This document shows, one piece after another, positions 34,617-47,899 of a stretch of 64,000 nucleotides of DNA (the first letter of the stretch is position 1; every line of letters starts with the position of its first letter). The notes under the pieces are model-generated. The model worked only from the letters and a program-made list of their open reading frames with translations. It had not been told where the DNA came from and ran no database searches. A program made the position numbers and the translations under genes. The DNA is taken from the NCBI GenBank assembly GCA_934045075.1, contig OW203729.1, forward strand, positions 9,538,704 to 9,602,703, read 5' to 3'. Origin of the DNA: Yponomeuta sedellus (taxonomy: Eukaryota; Arthropoda; Insecta; Lepidoptera; Yponomeutidae).

Positions 34617-34940
34617 CAGGCTGAGCGCGTGCTGAGATGCAGGCGACGCAGCACAGGGCAGCGCAGATTTTGTAAAGCATGGAACGTCATTGAGCAACGT
34701 ACGCTACGGCGCAGACATGTTTCTGCGCTGCTCTGCGCGTCGTTGTAGTGCCGGCACAGATTTCAATCATCCAGACTATTCAAAAAGACATTGAAAGAGT
34801 TATTATGGGTGAGAATTGCCGAGGAATGGAGCGAATAGCTGCGTCGCAGCATGCGGTGGGGGCCTATGTCTTCTCAACTGCCCTGTCTTGTACTGAACTG
34901 TGCTGCGTCGCCTGCGTCTCAGCACACGCCCAACCTCATG
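34617..34940. mobile_element. MITE with about 40-bp inverted ends
   Basis: The left end GCGTGCTGAGATGCAGGCGA plus CGCAGCACAG is mirrored at 34896-34932. An inner palindrome GCGCAGACATGTTTCTGCGC lies near 34711. It starts only 8 bp after the target duplication of the previous element. No clear target duplication is visible. Confidence 0.65.
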
Positions 34941-35387
34941 CATGGGATGCTCTGACCCAAGGTAGGATCAAGAAAGTTATGAGACTGCCTCAGCATTGCC
35001 ATCGCAATGTTGATTGGGCTCTGTAGAGAACGGCGAAGTTCAAAGCAGACCTTTTGTGTATTCTGTGTGCCTACGTACACATGCCGCTGAGATGGTAAAT
35101 CGCCTGACAACTGCTCATGTGGATATGAGGCAGATCGAATGGTACAGTGGTTCTATTCTGAGGACTACCTTACCAACGGTACTGTTGGTTGAGAGTACCG
35201 TACTTTGCTTTATAGTTGGGCTATTGTAACCCAGTCGACTTATCCGCTTCTAGAATACCAGCTGAGCTCTGATGCGGCTGCTGGCCTCCGTTTATTCGTG
35301 TTATTGACACTAACCAAACTTAAACGTTCGGTTTGCCGTAAAACGTCTCATCATGTCCTTTTGAGTTTTGACGGCAAGAGAACACTT

Positions 35388-35490
35388 TTAGTCATAAGGC
35401 CGCCGTCTGTACTCTTAGGTTAAGTAATACCTGTGTAATTTCTCTTTTTTATGTACAGTAAAGTGTTCTCTATCGATCTATCTATTTCAT
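35388..35490 (+). mobile_element. LINE-type 3' end (same family as 12375), diverged
   Basis: ATAAGGCCGCCGTCTGTACT to GTAAAGTGTTCTCTATCGA. The poly-A signal is altered. Confidence 0.45.
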
Positions 35491-36207
35491 AAACGGCCTT
35501 ATTTAAAAAATTACTTTCCCACGGGCGTATTTAACTCCTAGAGACGTTTTATTTAATCTGTGGTTACGTCTTTGTTGGTCAAAAGTGAATGAATGATCGA
35601 TTCATGTTTTTTTCTCTATCTACGTGTGTCCGCCGTCCATAACGATGCTAATTTACGTTTATGATGTGTTTGTGAGCTCTTTCAAGTGCAAAATAAACGG
35701 CAAGGCCAGCATACTTGAACCTACGGTGTTTTCATCAGCTTATACAGTCCACTGCCCACTACCGTACCTCCAGTCTTTTTCTAGTCAAATCTCCACCATA
35801 TACTATTTTAAAGAGCGATTTTGTAGTGTTTTAAGACATTGTGTCTTTATAATAAGGCCGTATCACTGTAAACGAATACAATATACATCAATTAAAACTT
35901 TTTTATTGGCTACTGATTATTTATTTTATTTTATTAGGCACACCAACAGCATACATACTGAACATAGTACAAAAGAGTTACAAGGAGATAAAATTACGTG
36001 TATGTACACCAGTAATAGGTAAGCAGAGCATTTATACATTAAGCCTTATATCGTTAATGAGCTGATGTTACAAAAATGATATTTAAAACGAACTAAATAA
36101 CAAATTAACTATACTGCCTTTGTATAAACCAATTTCTTGAAATCTCGGCATGTTTGAAATTATAAATTACAAAACAGGGTCGTTCCTTGCTATACATACA
36201 ATCTGTT

Positions 36208-36693
36208 AGCTTTTAGAATATACCTCGGGCTCTAGAGTAGGCTTGGGTTTTCGCCGAAAGCACACGAGTGTAATACTACTTCCTGAGTGCTTAGTGCGAG
36301 TTTTTTAATTACTCGATCGCGTTAACGTAAACTCATATTTCTATGGCATCGAGGAAGCGCCACCTAGCGACAAGTATGCAAATTAAAAATTGCTGAGTGC
36401 GAGTTGTAATGGTTTACGTTGAGAAGTGAACACGTTTACCAGCCAAAACACGAATAAACGCGAGTGCGAGTTGTACTGTGACAGCGTTTTGCCAGTTCGA
36501 ACGGTTAACTTACTCAATGCTCGATTAACGCGGTAGTAAAGTTATTCGATTGGATCGTTCAAACTCGCACTAAGCATTCTGCTCTGTATAAAACATTGCT
36601 TATTATGCAATTTAGGTTTATTTAATCCGATATTTCTATTACACGAATATATCCGATTCTATCCAATAGTAGCCGAGGTATATTCTAAAAGCT
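36208..36693. mobile_element. MITE, 486 bp, 21-bp perfect inverted ends
   Basis: GCTTTTAGAATATACCTCGG at the left is exactly inverted at the right (CCGAGGTATATTCTAAAAGC). Further inverted blocks lie inside (TGCGAG..., CTCGATCGCGTTAACG and relatives). No convincing target duplication; class unknown. Confidence 0.75.
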
Positions 36694-37132
36694 GTAGTTT
36701 CAGCTACAGCTGACAGACTGTATTCCTACACATTAGAAAGTGTTCTTACTTTATTGTTACATGTGGCACGGAAAATCCAACCCGACCCCACGCTCTTAAC
36801 GTCACGTCACTTTATCTTAAATTTATTTAAATTATTATAATTGTTTGGTGGTGCGTATCGACGGCGTCACCATCACCCCTTACATGAGTGCACTTTATTT
36901 AGCAGCTGAGTGAACGGCATGTGTGTGGGTCGACGTAATGTCTTCCCTATGTTGGTACTATAGCACGAAATTTTTCCAAGTTCACAGCTTGAGTGTAGCA
37001 CTAATCTAGTGAATAGGTTTATCCATATAACTCAGTTTCTTTAAAAAGTCGATTCCACTAAAACACTCTTAAGATGGAATTAAAGCCGGTGTTTGACTAG
37101 AATACCTCTTGTAAACCGAATTTAAAAAACGG

Positions 37133-37265
37133 ATTTTTAGGGTTCGGTAGTCAACAAGGAACCCTTATAGTTTCGTCATGTCCGGTCGTCTGACGGTCTA
37201 CAGCTGAGCTCAGAGTCGGTTTGAGACTTGAAATTCGGCACAGAACATAGTCACGCCGACATAAC
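37133..37265 (+). repeat. Interspersed repeat end (AGGGTTCGG hairpin)
   Basis: It matches 31797 over TTTAGGGTT and AACAAGGAACCCTTATA, then a diverged body. Confidence 0.55.
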
Positions 37266-38234
37266 GCTAAAATAAAATTTTATAATAAAAAGGTAAAGTG
37301 AAATAAGAAAAAATTGGTGTACGTCCTTTTCAAATTAATTTGATTTTTTTCATTTTTCTTGACTACCTCATAGTGTATCGTGGACCCCAAAAGCAGTTTT
37401 TGGTTTTCCGTTTCAGTACATTTTGTCAAAAAGAAAATTTAGTTCGCCTGCGCCTCACAATCACAAATGATTGCTTTCGTCATGAAACCTCTTTTATATC
37501 GCTTTGTTGTCACGAACTTTTCCGGAAAAACGTCCGCGTTTGATGGCCTTGTGTAAATAAAGATCAAAACCCGAATGTAATCTCGTGTAAACGTTGTCAT
37601 GGCAATATGAAAATCACTGGTGCGTAGCTAAGTCAGACCGCGACACTCAAGGAAATTGATGTTTGTTCTATAACCGCCCTTATACAGCCCCTAATATGGG
37701 CTATCGACTTCTCGTTTTATGTTGCCAGATCCGTATTCGTGTTATTCGGACCGAACTAGACGCCAAATTACTTCATTGGTGGCACGAGCGCAAAAATTAT
37801 TCATAGAAGTCTCTATTTTGATTATCTTGCTCTCAGTTGTATTGTGTCAAAATCCTGATTCGGGGGATCTTGGTTCGGTACCCAACTATCCTTTTTAAGT
37901 TAACAGAAGAAATATTAATTTAAAAGTATCACTGTTATAAAAATGTCTGGTTTTGTATCAAAAATCTATGTTATCAATTTATAATACATTGTGAACCTCC
38001 ATTTTGAAGCATTTTGAAATTAGGAGTCTATTTAATTGTGAAAAATAGTGGTTTCATGTTTGGCAGTAGGCAATTTATGGTGTGCATTTGAATAAAACAC
38101 GATAAAAATGCATGTAAGTCATGAAATGGATACATTGTTTTTCACTCCGTAGGCTCGCTGGAAATGCTGAGTAAGGAAGAAGACGGCCTCTATTCCCACT
38201 AGTTCAGTTAATAAGTTCAGTGACGGTACGTAAG

Positions 38235-38337
38235 TAGAGTCGGCAGCTCATCAACCTTTAAGTTTTACTTGCAAAGTCGCCCGTAACGTTATAGAGCAGA
38301 GTGCACACGTGTAAAGGTTGATGTCCTGTCGACTGTA
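38235..38337. mobile_element. Small MITE (GTCGACAG-CACATCAACCTTTA type)
   Basis: Inverted ends AGTCGGCAGCTCATCAACCT and AGGTTGATGTCCTGTCGACT. Related copies lie at 25250-25343 (both ends present) and 92-165 (left part). Confidence 0.65.
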
Positions 38338-39746
38338 CTGAGATATTTGGACGTATGCCAGAGAAAGCAGACTCGCGAATGTGAGATTTACAAAACGTGT
38401 ATCTCCCGCTCTATTTCGCGAATCATTTGTAACACTGTACAAAGTATTTTTATTTCCTAGCCATTTTCATGTTTTAAAACACAAGTTCGTTAACGTTTTA
38501 AGTACATGACAAATTGTGGATCATTTAAACGTAGAGCAGCCATTTGACTCATTTTATTAACGCTCCATCATTCCGCCACTACAGGTTTGATTCATTTGAA
38601 TAAATTATTCAAGGCTTGGTTAATTCGGAATGCTTAGCACTGTCTAGAATCTAACTAGACTCAATGTTAGGCCGAAGCTAAATGAAGCGACCTCCGATCG
38701 CTTCCTCAGTTTTTGTTTCTCTATTTCTGGTCACAAAAATAGATTTGTTACTTCTTATTTTCAGCTGTCACATTATAGGTGGATTTCTCGTCCTTTCCCT
38801 GTACTTAAGGGGATTCAATTTTGGAATTATTGCTTAACAAAAGCCATGTTTTCTAATAAATGCCCGCATGCGTCTCTATTAAGTGACTGTTAAAACTGTC
38901 ATACGAAGTTGTAAGCTAATCTCATTGAAGCAATAACGATTCATGCTGCTCCGTTATGCGGGCTTCCATTTGCTAGGGCCTGTATTATATTATCATCATA
39001 GACCAGTAATACCCAATGTATTTTCGATCAAGGACCTGATCCTTGATGGCCTCAATTTTTTTAAATAATCCGACCGACGAATTCACAGATCTTACACATG
39101 CGATAACCCGACTAAATTTACATTACAAGTGCTATTGTTACTTACAATACCATGTTAATTTGGACTCTTAGTGAAGGTATCAAGGTATCGATTTGACAAT
39201 TTGGCATGTACGCTGTCACGTGATCATCGTTTCTATTGGTTTAATTGTTCTGTGGAGTAGACTGCGGATATGCCCATCCATTCCATTAACGGTTCCATAC
39301 AATAGTATGGAACCGTTAAGAAATTTGCTCTATCTGTCATTTGCTACCATTTACCCTATAGGTCATAAGCAGTAAGAGCTAGGTAGCAACATCCACTCAA
39401 CACGATCACTTCCCCTCGTCCTAAACTAGGGTACTTTGTTCTATGTTAACCAGGCAAGGACATTACGAACATGGAATTACTCTGAATGAGGCCATTTACA
39501 CAAATGTACGGGGCCCTTAGTGGGAACGGTCCCACGTATATTAAAATTTGTATTTTAATTATTGATCATGTAAAACAATGCGAATATATTGTTTGAAGTG
39601 ACGTTTATACGGCGACTTCACGGCCTCCGGCATGGTAATCCATTGATGCTGCCTCTAGACCATCGAGGCAGTGCAGTAGGTAAAAAGTACAATATTTTGA
39701 CATTGTAATATAAAACAATCACACTAGGGGATACATTTCAAAGTCG

Positions 39747-39968
39747 ACATCAACCCTTGTATGTCTCCACAGCTAGGGCACGGGTCTCTTCCTGTGTCGC
39801 AGAAAGGTTAGGCCATACTCCACCACGAGGGCCAAGTCCGGGTTGGTAAAGGATTGTAAGACAGTGGTGGGCCTTACTGTCAGAATTTATCAAGCCGTCC
39901 ATAAGGCCTCTGACATGGCTTAACAACTGTCATTACATGACAGCTGGCACCAACGGCTTAACGTGCCG
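39747..39968 (-). mobile_element. SINE-like repeat, 3' part
   Basis: This covers the 3' two-thirds of the unit at 17800 and breaks off after the ACGTGCC segment. Confidence 0.65.
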
Positions 39969-40520
39969 TTTCAAATTATTAAATATATTTACAATTATAT
40001 AACACAATAATACTCCACATCGAACAACAACAGATTCGCCATGAGATTCATCCCCATAACCTGTGTCAATCAATGACACAATACGGCCATTTTCAATAAT
40101 CCTAACAGTAATAATTATGTTTTAGTTTCGGCAATTGTGCTTGTAGCCAGTTGGCGTCCTGGAATAGTTCTGTTGGTCTGTTAACTTATTTATTCTTTAG
40201 CGTCGGCTGGTGTCGGTGTTTTATGGTAATTAGGGTTAAAGGTAATCAATCAAAATTACTTCACAACCTGCGACGGAATACTTACCTACGAAGTAGTTTT
40301 ATTGCGTCTGTAATACCTAGTTCACTGACTTTCAGCTCCATCCACATGGTCCGATCGCAGTTTTGTTAACCAAATGCCCGATGTTGTTTAGTTAATTCCA
40401 AGTATTCGAACTGAATATTCATTTGCACTTTGTCTTCTGAAAAAGTACCTTTGTGCGGGTTGGCTCTGCCTACGCCCATTTTTCACCGGCATTACTCTTA
40501 AAGAAAGGTGTTTTGTTCTA

Positions 40521-40706
40521 CTATTATCAGACGATCCAACTTGGTACGGGCCGGACAGCGGATTGGGCTTACCATCGGACCGAGCGAACTCGAAATAGTA
40601 CATACTAAATATGTTAGGCTGACACACTTTCCACACGAACGGATATGGTATGGAGCGTACCGAATCCGCTGTCGGGTCCGTACCAAATTCGATCGTCTGT
40701 TAATAG
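40521..40706. mobile_element. MITE, 186 bp, TA flanks
   Basis: Imperfect arms of about 50 bp (CTATTATCAGACGATCC and ACTTGGTACGGGCCGGACAG at left) are mirrored at right. TA lies on both sides (40519-40520, 40707-40708). Open frames on both strands follow from the palindrome. Confidence 0.65.
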
Positions 40707-40849
40707 TATTAACTATTAAGAAACTACTATCGATTTTTCGCGACCTGCTCAATGCACTGAAGTCGTCTTATTGACTATTTTCGGACTTAAACAAATCTAT
40801 GCAAAAGGAGGAAGATACATTACCTACTCTACGAAGAGGTATTAAGACG

Positions 40850-41445
40850 GTGCCAAAAAACCGGCCAAGTGCATGTCGAATTCGCGAACGAAGCATTCCG
40901 TACCATTATGTATAGATTTGCATGTTCAAAGCGTTTACCTGTTGCCGTTATTAATATCGAACAAGAAACGACAAAAATATTATCTTGCCGTTTCTTGATT
41001 TTGCTTACATTTCTTGTATGACGATATGACACGATATCAACCCTTGAATTTCCCCACTGCTGGGGCACGGGTCTCTTTCTGCGTCACAGGAAGGTTAGGC
41101 CATACTCCACCACGGGGTCAAATTCGGTTTGGTGGAAGATTGTAAGACAATGGCAGGCCTTACTGTAAGCAGTTGTCAAGCGGCCAATAAGGCATCTGAC
41201 GTGGCTTAACGACTGCGTTCACATCACAGCAGGCACCAACGGCTTGTTGTACGACAGTTTAATATTTATTTTATTCTGTTTTTAGTAGGTATTCGTCGCT
41301 ATGGCGGCAACAAAACTACATCATCTGTGAAAATTTCAACTGTCTAGCTATCACGGTTCATAAAATATAGCCTGGTGACAGACGGACAGTGGAGTTTTCG
41401 TAATAGGGGACCCTATTTACCCTTTGCATATGGAAACCCTAAAAA
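40850..41445 (+). repeat. Interspersed repeat (GGCCAAGTGC...GGAAACCCTAAAAA family) with nested SINE
   Basis: The left part is AAAACCGGCCAAGTGCATGT to CGAAGCATTCCGTACCAT. The right part is GCGGCAACAAAACTACATCA to GGAAACCCTAAAAA. The SINE-like copy at 41033-41247 lies between. Related pieces are at 31797-31930, 37133-37265 and 48250-48305. Confidence 0.6.
41033..41247 (-). mobile_element. SINE-like repeat, nested copy
   Basis: This is the 3' two-thirds of the unit. It interrupts another repeat whose halves lie at 40850-41030 and 41260-41445. Confidence 0.65.
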
Positions 41446-41766
41446 GTACCCTATTAAATTAGAACTATAATTATTTTCCTGTACTCCTTAACCAGGGACG
41501 TAGATACTGTTCTAAACTCCTGTGAGTTTTTCATTCACATGACCGAACTTATGGTACGTGTTTGTTTAGACTCAACATAATTTAACATCCTGTCCTGACT
41601 CGGCTTGTCCTACACTAATCTAGAACGCAATTCGCCACAGCAATGGAGTTTTGCCCCTGTAAAGTCCAGACGAAGGTCGTCCATATTCGCGTGAGCCCCT
41701 CGAGCTGTTCATCAATTAGTTCGCTTTGATAGTTCAGAGCAATCGCCAATTTAAGACATCATCACA

Positions 41767-41945
41767 TCACACTAATATAATAAAGGCGAAAGTTTGTGAG
41801 TGTGAAAGTTTGTTACTTCTTTACGTCTAAACGGCTGGAGCGATTTTAATAAAACTTGGCATGGAGGCTTCGTTTTAGTGCGGGAAAATTCTTATTCCCA
41901 TAGGAAAATCGATAAACTGCGGGTAACACCGTGGGCCACTGCTAG
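41767..41945 (+). mobile_element. Helitron-like short element
   Basis: It begins TCACACTAATATAATAAAGG, a form common in lepidopteran Helitron-like repeats, and ends GGGCCACTGCTAG followed by T. It is diverged, with no coding capacity. Confidence 0.5.
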
Positions 41946-44900
41946 TGGCTTATATGGGCGGATCAATGTGACTGACATGTCCACGGAGAACCTCACCACT
42001 TCCAGTATTTGCAGCTGCAGTCCTGTCTCTTTAGTTTTAATTCTGTTCGTTCCTGCTGCTATCTCAAGACTGTCAATACGGCAAAGAAACGTCACTCAAA
42101 TTAACCTATGATTTCTCAAACTTCCACTTCACTACGTCATCGCTTCATTACCGCGAGCATGACCTGTGGGCCCCTCACCTGAGGTGAACGTATCGGCTCG
42201 ACCGCGCGGGGGCGCCAAGGTCGGCCGCCGCCGTTTTTTGACACGTAGCTAGGTTATTTATAAACACACCCAATAGCTAATATTTGTTATGCACGCGTGA
42301 ATAGCAACTGATTACTTTGCGCCGACTCTACCTAGTTAGTGCATGCCGGAAATTAGTTCTTGGAATCGTCGCGAAGGATTTAGGTCTAGAGCGAACAGCT
42401 TGACTGATTTTAGTCACGTGTCCTGGAAATGAATCAACGAAGTCAATATGGCCAAGGAAAAAACTTAACAAAAAATTCCTCATCCTATTCAATACCCTAG
42501 GACAAAATGTAATTCGCTGACATTCGATTACAATTTAAATAAAGCGCGCTACGTAATTATTTGACAAAAAAACGACGGACAATAAAGCAGCTCGATTATG
42601 GCTGGCTGGCTTAGACCAAACGGTATAGAGTCACATAGGGGAATTAGAATAATAAAATTTAACCACCTAGTCATCATGCAGCTGTTTAACTAACCCACCC
42701 AATCCCGAACCTCTAGTTACATTTAAGTTTTGTTTATTAATAAAAATCGTAAGAATTTGCAACCCTTTCATTGTATAATCTAATAGTTACGGTAACCCCT
42801 TCATTCTTAAAATCGCTCTCTCAAAAGCACCCGTGCTTTTCTTTGTTTGGCTCTTAACCCCGCTACCCTCCACGAGATAGTTTTAGATTTTAAAATGAGC
42901 TCATTGATTTCTTCGGATGAATTTTGATGAGTTTCTTTGCTTATGTTAACAAGAATGGCATAAGGAAAAAGTAGTTTGTTGGAAAAAAAGAATACAAGCA
43001 GCCAGTTCAGAAAAAAAGGTACTAAAAAGTAAGTAAGGAGTAGTAATAATAAAACTGCTTCAGATGCTTCACTTCTTCGGGGCTCTCAGCTTGCTTGGGT
43101 ACTGCGATGTTGTGTTGTTTTTTAAAAGTTGCCAACTTTTATATAAGTCGAAATAAATCGGCCGTATCTCAGCTGATTACAAGAGTGCTAAGCATGAGTT
43201 GTGGACTGTATCCTATCATGCTGTCGTACTATGTAGTTTGAAATATATACATGTAACCTGTGCTATAACTCTCCTGGTGAGATAATTTTGTTACGACCAG
43301 AGATAAATAGGGAGTTATTTTTGTTGAGGCTCTAGGATTCAGGGAATCCTTGCCTTCCTGAAGTTGAATGAGAGGCGCGGTACGCTCAGCTGCCCATACG
43401 CGGGGGTAGGCGTGAAATGAAGAGCTATTGCAGATGGCATTCTCAAGTCTATTCAAGCTCTAGGTAGGAAGACACCGAGCGGATGTGCGGTCGAGCGATC
43501 GTCGCGGTTGGGTGCGCCTGCGCCGCCATCACATCGCTTGTTAGCTCTATTATCTCTAGACTTGTCTGATCGCGGTAAACGCTTAGAGATGCTATTCTTC
43601 TTGAGGCAAATCGTTGGAGAGAATGTCGTTCAGTGTCGCACCAGGGTGTCGTCTCAGGATAGGCGTAGGCAACTCGTAAAGTTGGAGCCTTTAAACAAAA
43701 TGGCTTTACATCTCGCCCGTTCACCGTAACATCAAAGTGAATTTCACGCAAGAATCTCTGCGTGAAATGTTCGAGTCATTGATTTTCGACCTCAACGCCC
43801 GGGTCTTGATTAAATTTGATGGAAATGCCCTATTCACGTCCGAACGTCAAATCTAACCGTGATGATTGTTTTGTTGCCGCGTTCGCCTCGTGAAATCGGA
43901 ATTACGTTTCCGAAAATAAACCGGGGACTCGCACTAGGAAATCCAAGCTAGAATTGTGCAAATATAACTAAAATGCCTCCGCCGCTAATATTATCTCATT
44001 AATCGAAGCAAATGTTGGTTTTTCAAACTTTTTGTGGCCTGCAAATAACAAGTCGCCAACACCGCTCGATAAATGAAGTCGTGGTAGTTTATAATTGTTA
44101 GCACGTAGAAGACAGTTTGAATGACAAACGACGCAATTTTATTTTGTCCGCGGGGAAATCGTCACCTGACGGTTTGTTACTCTGAGTACTCCTAACTACT
44201 TCGTGTCAGGTTTTATTGCATTGTCTCATACCATTGAAACAATTGAAGCAAAACAGTCTGTAGCGAGGTTCTGAAACAGAAGATTCATTTATACCTTCTA
44301 TTTCAGAACCTCTTCAGAGTCGACGAATCTTTTGGAAGTACTTCCGGTAGCCGATATAATATCTGTGTTACTTGCATTCCATGTCGGCTGACACTTCTAC
44401 AGGCAATGTTAACACATCTACTACCAGGCTCGGAGTAAACAGCTTAACTTTGTCTGTAGACTATCGACTTGCTAGTCCAATGGAGTGAACTGTCTGGAAA
44501 AGTGTCTGTTCAAACAGCATCACCTGCGAATGATTCAATCGATTCAGTCGTAACATTGTGCGGAACCCGCGACGCATTTCAATGGAGAGCGTCCGTTCTC
44601 TAAACGCGGAACTCTACCTGTGCTATTGTGTGTACGTGCCTTGAACTATAATGCCTGTTGTCGACTCTATCTGGCCATTTGTGCCGTGAACGAGTTTGTT
44701 TTTTACTCGTAATATTACATTGTAATGGCTACGCTTATAATCTGTTAGGTTGCTTTATGTCATACCTACACAAGGTAAAGGCCCTGTTGCGTATCTAGGG
44801 TTTCTAATAGTCTCATACTGTTACCGCAAGTGGGTGGACTGCAACATGGATGTAAAGTCGAGTTGGCTGCAAGCGATTTAGAGAAAGTGACCAGGAACCA

Positions 44901-45353
44901 GAAATTGTCTGTTCTTAATAAGAGCATGTGTTTCTTAGCATACCTTTTCCATATACGAAAAACCTTTACCAACATATGAAACTGCGTGAATGCGCCTTAA
45001 TTGACATTGAAACATTGCGCTTCAGCGTCACATTTCTCAATATCTGGCTAGGAGCTTTAACCAGTTATGTGCGACAATGTGTACCCAAACGTGATAATAG
45101 GGGATGTTTACTCGAGAAAATGTGTTTTTTTGTGTCAATGTTGAACAATGTGTCATTTCCATTCCAATAGTCACGTCACCTACGTCACACTTGGCCTATG
45201 CGATAAATGGAATTTTGTCTGTCTTGTAAATGGACTGGTTAAACCAACCGACTTAAAATTTATATTAATAATATGTTGTCTAATATTGTTTAGTAGCGCC
45301 GACTACCCGTATTTCTGTTTCAGTCTCTTCTTTTCCGTCAATGGTTGTCTGGA

Positions 45354-45462
45354 AGAAATTACTTTTAGTAATAAGGCCGCCACTTGTACTGTACTGTTAT
45401 TTTTTAAGTCTCTTATGTAATCCCTGGTGTACATGCAATAAAGAATATTCTATCTATCCGGT
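45354..45462 (+). mobile_element. LINE-type 3' end (same family as 12375)
   Basis: AGTAATAAGGCCGCCACTTG to GCAATAAAGAATATTCTATC. This is the best-preserved copy. Confidence 0.55.
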
Positions 45463-45534
45463 TAGGTTAGGTTATTAGGTTACATACACAGTCATAAACT
45501 CAAGCCTGTATAGTTTTATATAGTTTTAAACGGG

Positions 45535-45635
45535 TCTAATCGCGATTATTTATTAGGTAAAACGTAATTACCTTATTTCCCGACGTTTCGGCAGCGTTAC
45601 AGTTGCAGTGGTCTCGGGTAGACCAAGCCTGTATC
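45535..45635 (+). repeat. Interspersed repeat (same family)
   Basis: TCTAATCGCGATTATTTATT then CCCGACGTTTCGGCAGCGTT. This is the cleanest left end. Confidence 0.6.
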
Positions 45636-47565
45636 CCGGAAGTGTAGGCAAAGTAAGCAGGGCTTGCAACTGCCACGATCGTGACCAACCTTTGCTCCTT
45701 ATCGACAGTTTTTCAAGTACTTTTAAAGCAAAAAGTAGTACTCGTTACTCAGATTTACAAAGTAGAGTAGGCTACGGTGTAAAGTGTTCATTATGTGTAG
45801 AATGTACAATATTTTCTAGGCCACTATAACTCAGTGCGCGATCTCAGCACTGGCTACGCTTATTTGAGAGATTGTTACGTAAAGTTTTACGCCACTATTT
45901 TGGTACGATATACGTGCGACGAGTGACTTTTCTCACAGTTCGGACTCTCGCAACGGTCATTATCGTGGTCCACATCCATAATGTAAGGTTTTCGTGGCTT
46001 ACGTGCGAGTTACTGCCAAGTTTAACAGCTCTCGCCTTCATCGTTAGTGTTAACTACCAAGTAGACAGCATTACGAAATGTTTATGGAATTGTGACATTT
46101 GACAGACGATCAACTCTGCTGCACCGCGGACTCTACTGTCAATCTAGAATTTTCGCAAATAGTAAGGGTTTTCGTGACGCAAATTTTCCAACCCAACCCA
46201 CATCTTTGTGGGTTTATAGATCCTTCAACATAACATTGAAAGGAGGTTATTGTTGGATATTGTTTTTAAGGTCGAAAATTCGAGACAGACAAGACAAGGC
46301 TGTTTGTCATGTCATGAGTCGGAAAAATAACTCCAAGGGCGGTCCGTCATGTGTTAAAAGCATACAAAACTAATGAGACAACATTACAAGCAGACATGAA
46401 AGAAAATATTTCTGTAAACCGACTAATAATGGCCAACACAGGCTTGACCCGGCGTGCCAGCACTGCCAAATAATGCCATAATGAAAGAAAACAAACTTTG
46501 TTTGCGAAACTAAGAGGTTTCTTAATCTGCGACTTTAGAGCTCGATTTCAGAACTTTGTTTTGTTCCACTGCACGCAGCTTTTCCTGCTCCGTACGAAAT
46601 TGAAGTCGTCGTTGTTAAATTTTTGGTCCAACTCGCCAATATGCTTTCAGTCTAAACGGTTCATGAGCAATTACTCATGTGGTTATGGCTGCAACATTGT
46701 ATTAATGAATTGGTAGCAAGCGCCACGTATCTGTTGATAATAACTTCCATTCGTTAGCAGCCTGGCCTTGGACTCAGCATGCATGCTCCGTGCAGGCTGG
46801 CATTCACCTTATCGTGTGTTGACCTGTACTATATCAGGCCAGCTCACCTATCTACTAGCTCTCATCACTCCAGCGCAAAAATAAAACACCCAAAGCAAGT
46901 GCCAAGTTCTGTCAGAGATTAGAGATCGCGTCTAGGCGGCCCGTCATATGCTCCTGACAGTTTTAGAAAATTCCTAACAAACTCATGCTTTGCCACTGTT
47001 TTTCAATAAACTGAAAGGGTACCAGAGTATCGTCTGGTAAGTTACGAGAAGGACAACTCTGTCCAGAATGCACTGGATGCGGGTCTGCCCGAAATCGGTC
47101 GGTTAATGTTTGCTAGCTTTAAATACACGCATGACGCACACATTCCTGCTGCCAACGGCCGTGTGTGAGTGTATGGGTGTGATATACGACTATACGAGGC
47201 AGTAGTCAAGGTCGACAATGTCATTGTACGGGCTCGACTCACGCACACCACTCTGATACTTTGTTTGTGTTGTCCATCCGTGAATACGTGTATCTGAGCT
47301 ATTGAAATAATCTTATCATTTAGGTCACCTTACTTACTTCGTAGATTACCGTGCATGGACGATGATGCAGTGCGCTGCTATATTTTAATTAACAATAAAG
47401 AAAACTCTCTTTATTTTGTGTGGGTTATAATTATAATGATCGGCAAAAAAATACGTTTTTGGCTAGCAATAAAATATTTTGAATGGGAACAAAAAAAAAG
47501 GATTTATTTACTGAAAAAAATAATTGTTCGCTCATTTCGCTCAGTTCGCTCGCTCATCATGATTT

Positions 47566-47899
47566 CGATATCAACCCTTGTATGTCTCCACTACTGGGGC
47601 ACGGGTCTCTTCCTGCATCGCAGGAAGGTTAGGCCATGCTCCACCACGAGGGCCAAGTCCGGGTTGGTGGAGGATCGTAAGACAATGGTGGGCCTTACTG
47701 TGAGAAGTTATCAAGCCGCCCAGAAGTCCTTTGACATGGCTTAACGACTGCCATTACATGACAGCCGGCACCAACGGCTTAACGTGCCTCGCGAAGCATG
47801 GAAGCGCTCGGAAAAGGGCCTGCACCTTACGGCGCCTGTTGTTGCTTAACTCAAGTGATTGATTCCAATCACTCGGTTCGACTAGGCCTCGAGCGCTTC
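47566..47899 (-). mobile_element. SINE-like repeat, near full length
   Basis: It matches 17800-18162 end to end apart from a deletion of about 45 bases near 47815. Confidence 0.7.

Larger units (their letters stand above)
34941..40520. other. EcR intron-like DNA
   Basis: Contains the listed MITEs and repeat ends and, at 39286-39319, a perfect 15-bp-stem hairpin (TTAACGGTTCCATAC, loop AATA). The open + frame at 35624-36022 shows no motif. Confidence 0.45.
41946..47565. other. EcR intron-like DNA
   Basis: Contains one recognised repeat pair (45354-45635). A small imperfect hairpin (GAGGTTCTGAAA / TTTCAGAACCTC) lies at 44256-44311. No exon of a nuclear receptor or other known protein was seen. 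Confidence 0.45.

Noticed and set aside
35624..36022. 132-codon + frame
   Set aside because: No domain, and AT-rich composition equal to the flanks.
47355..47744. 129-codon + frame
   Set aside because: Its second half lies in an antisense SINE-like copy and the first half is AT-rich without motifs.
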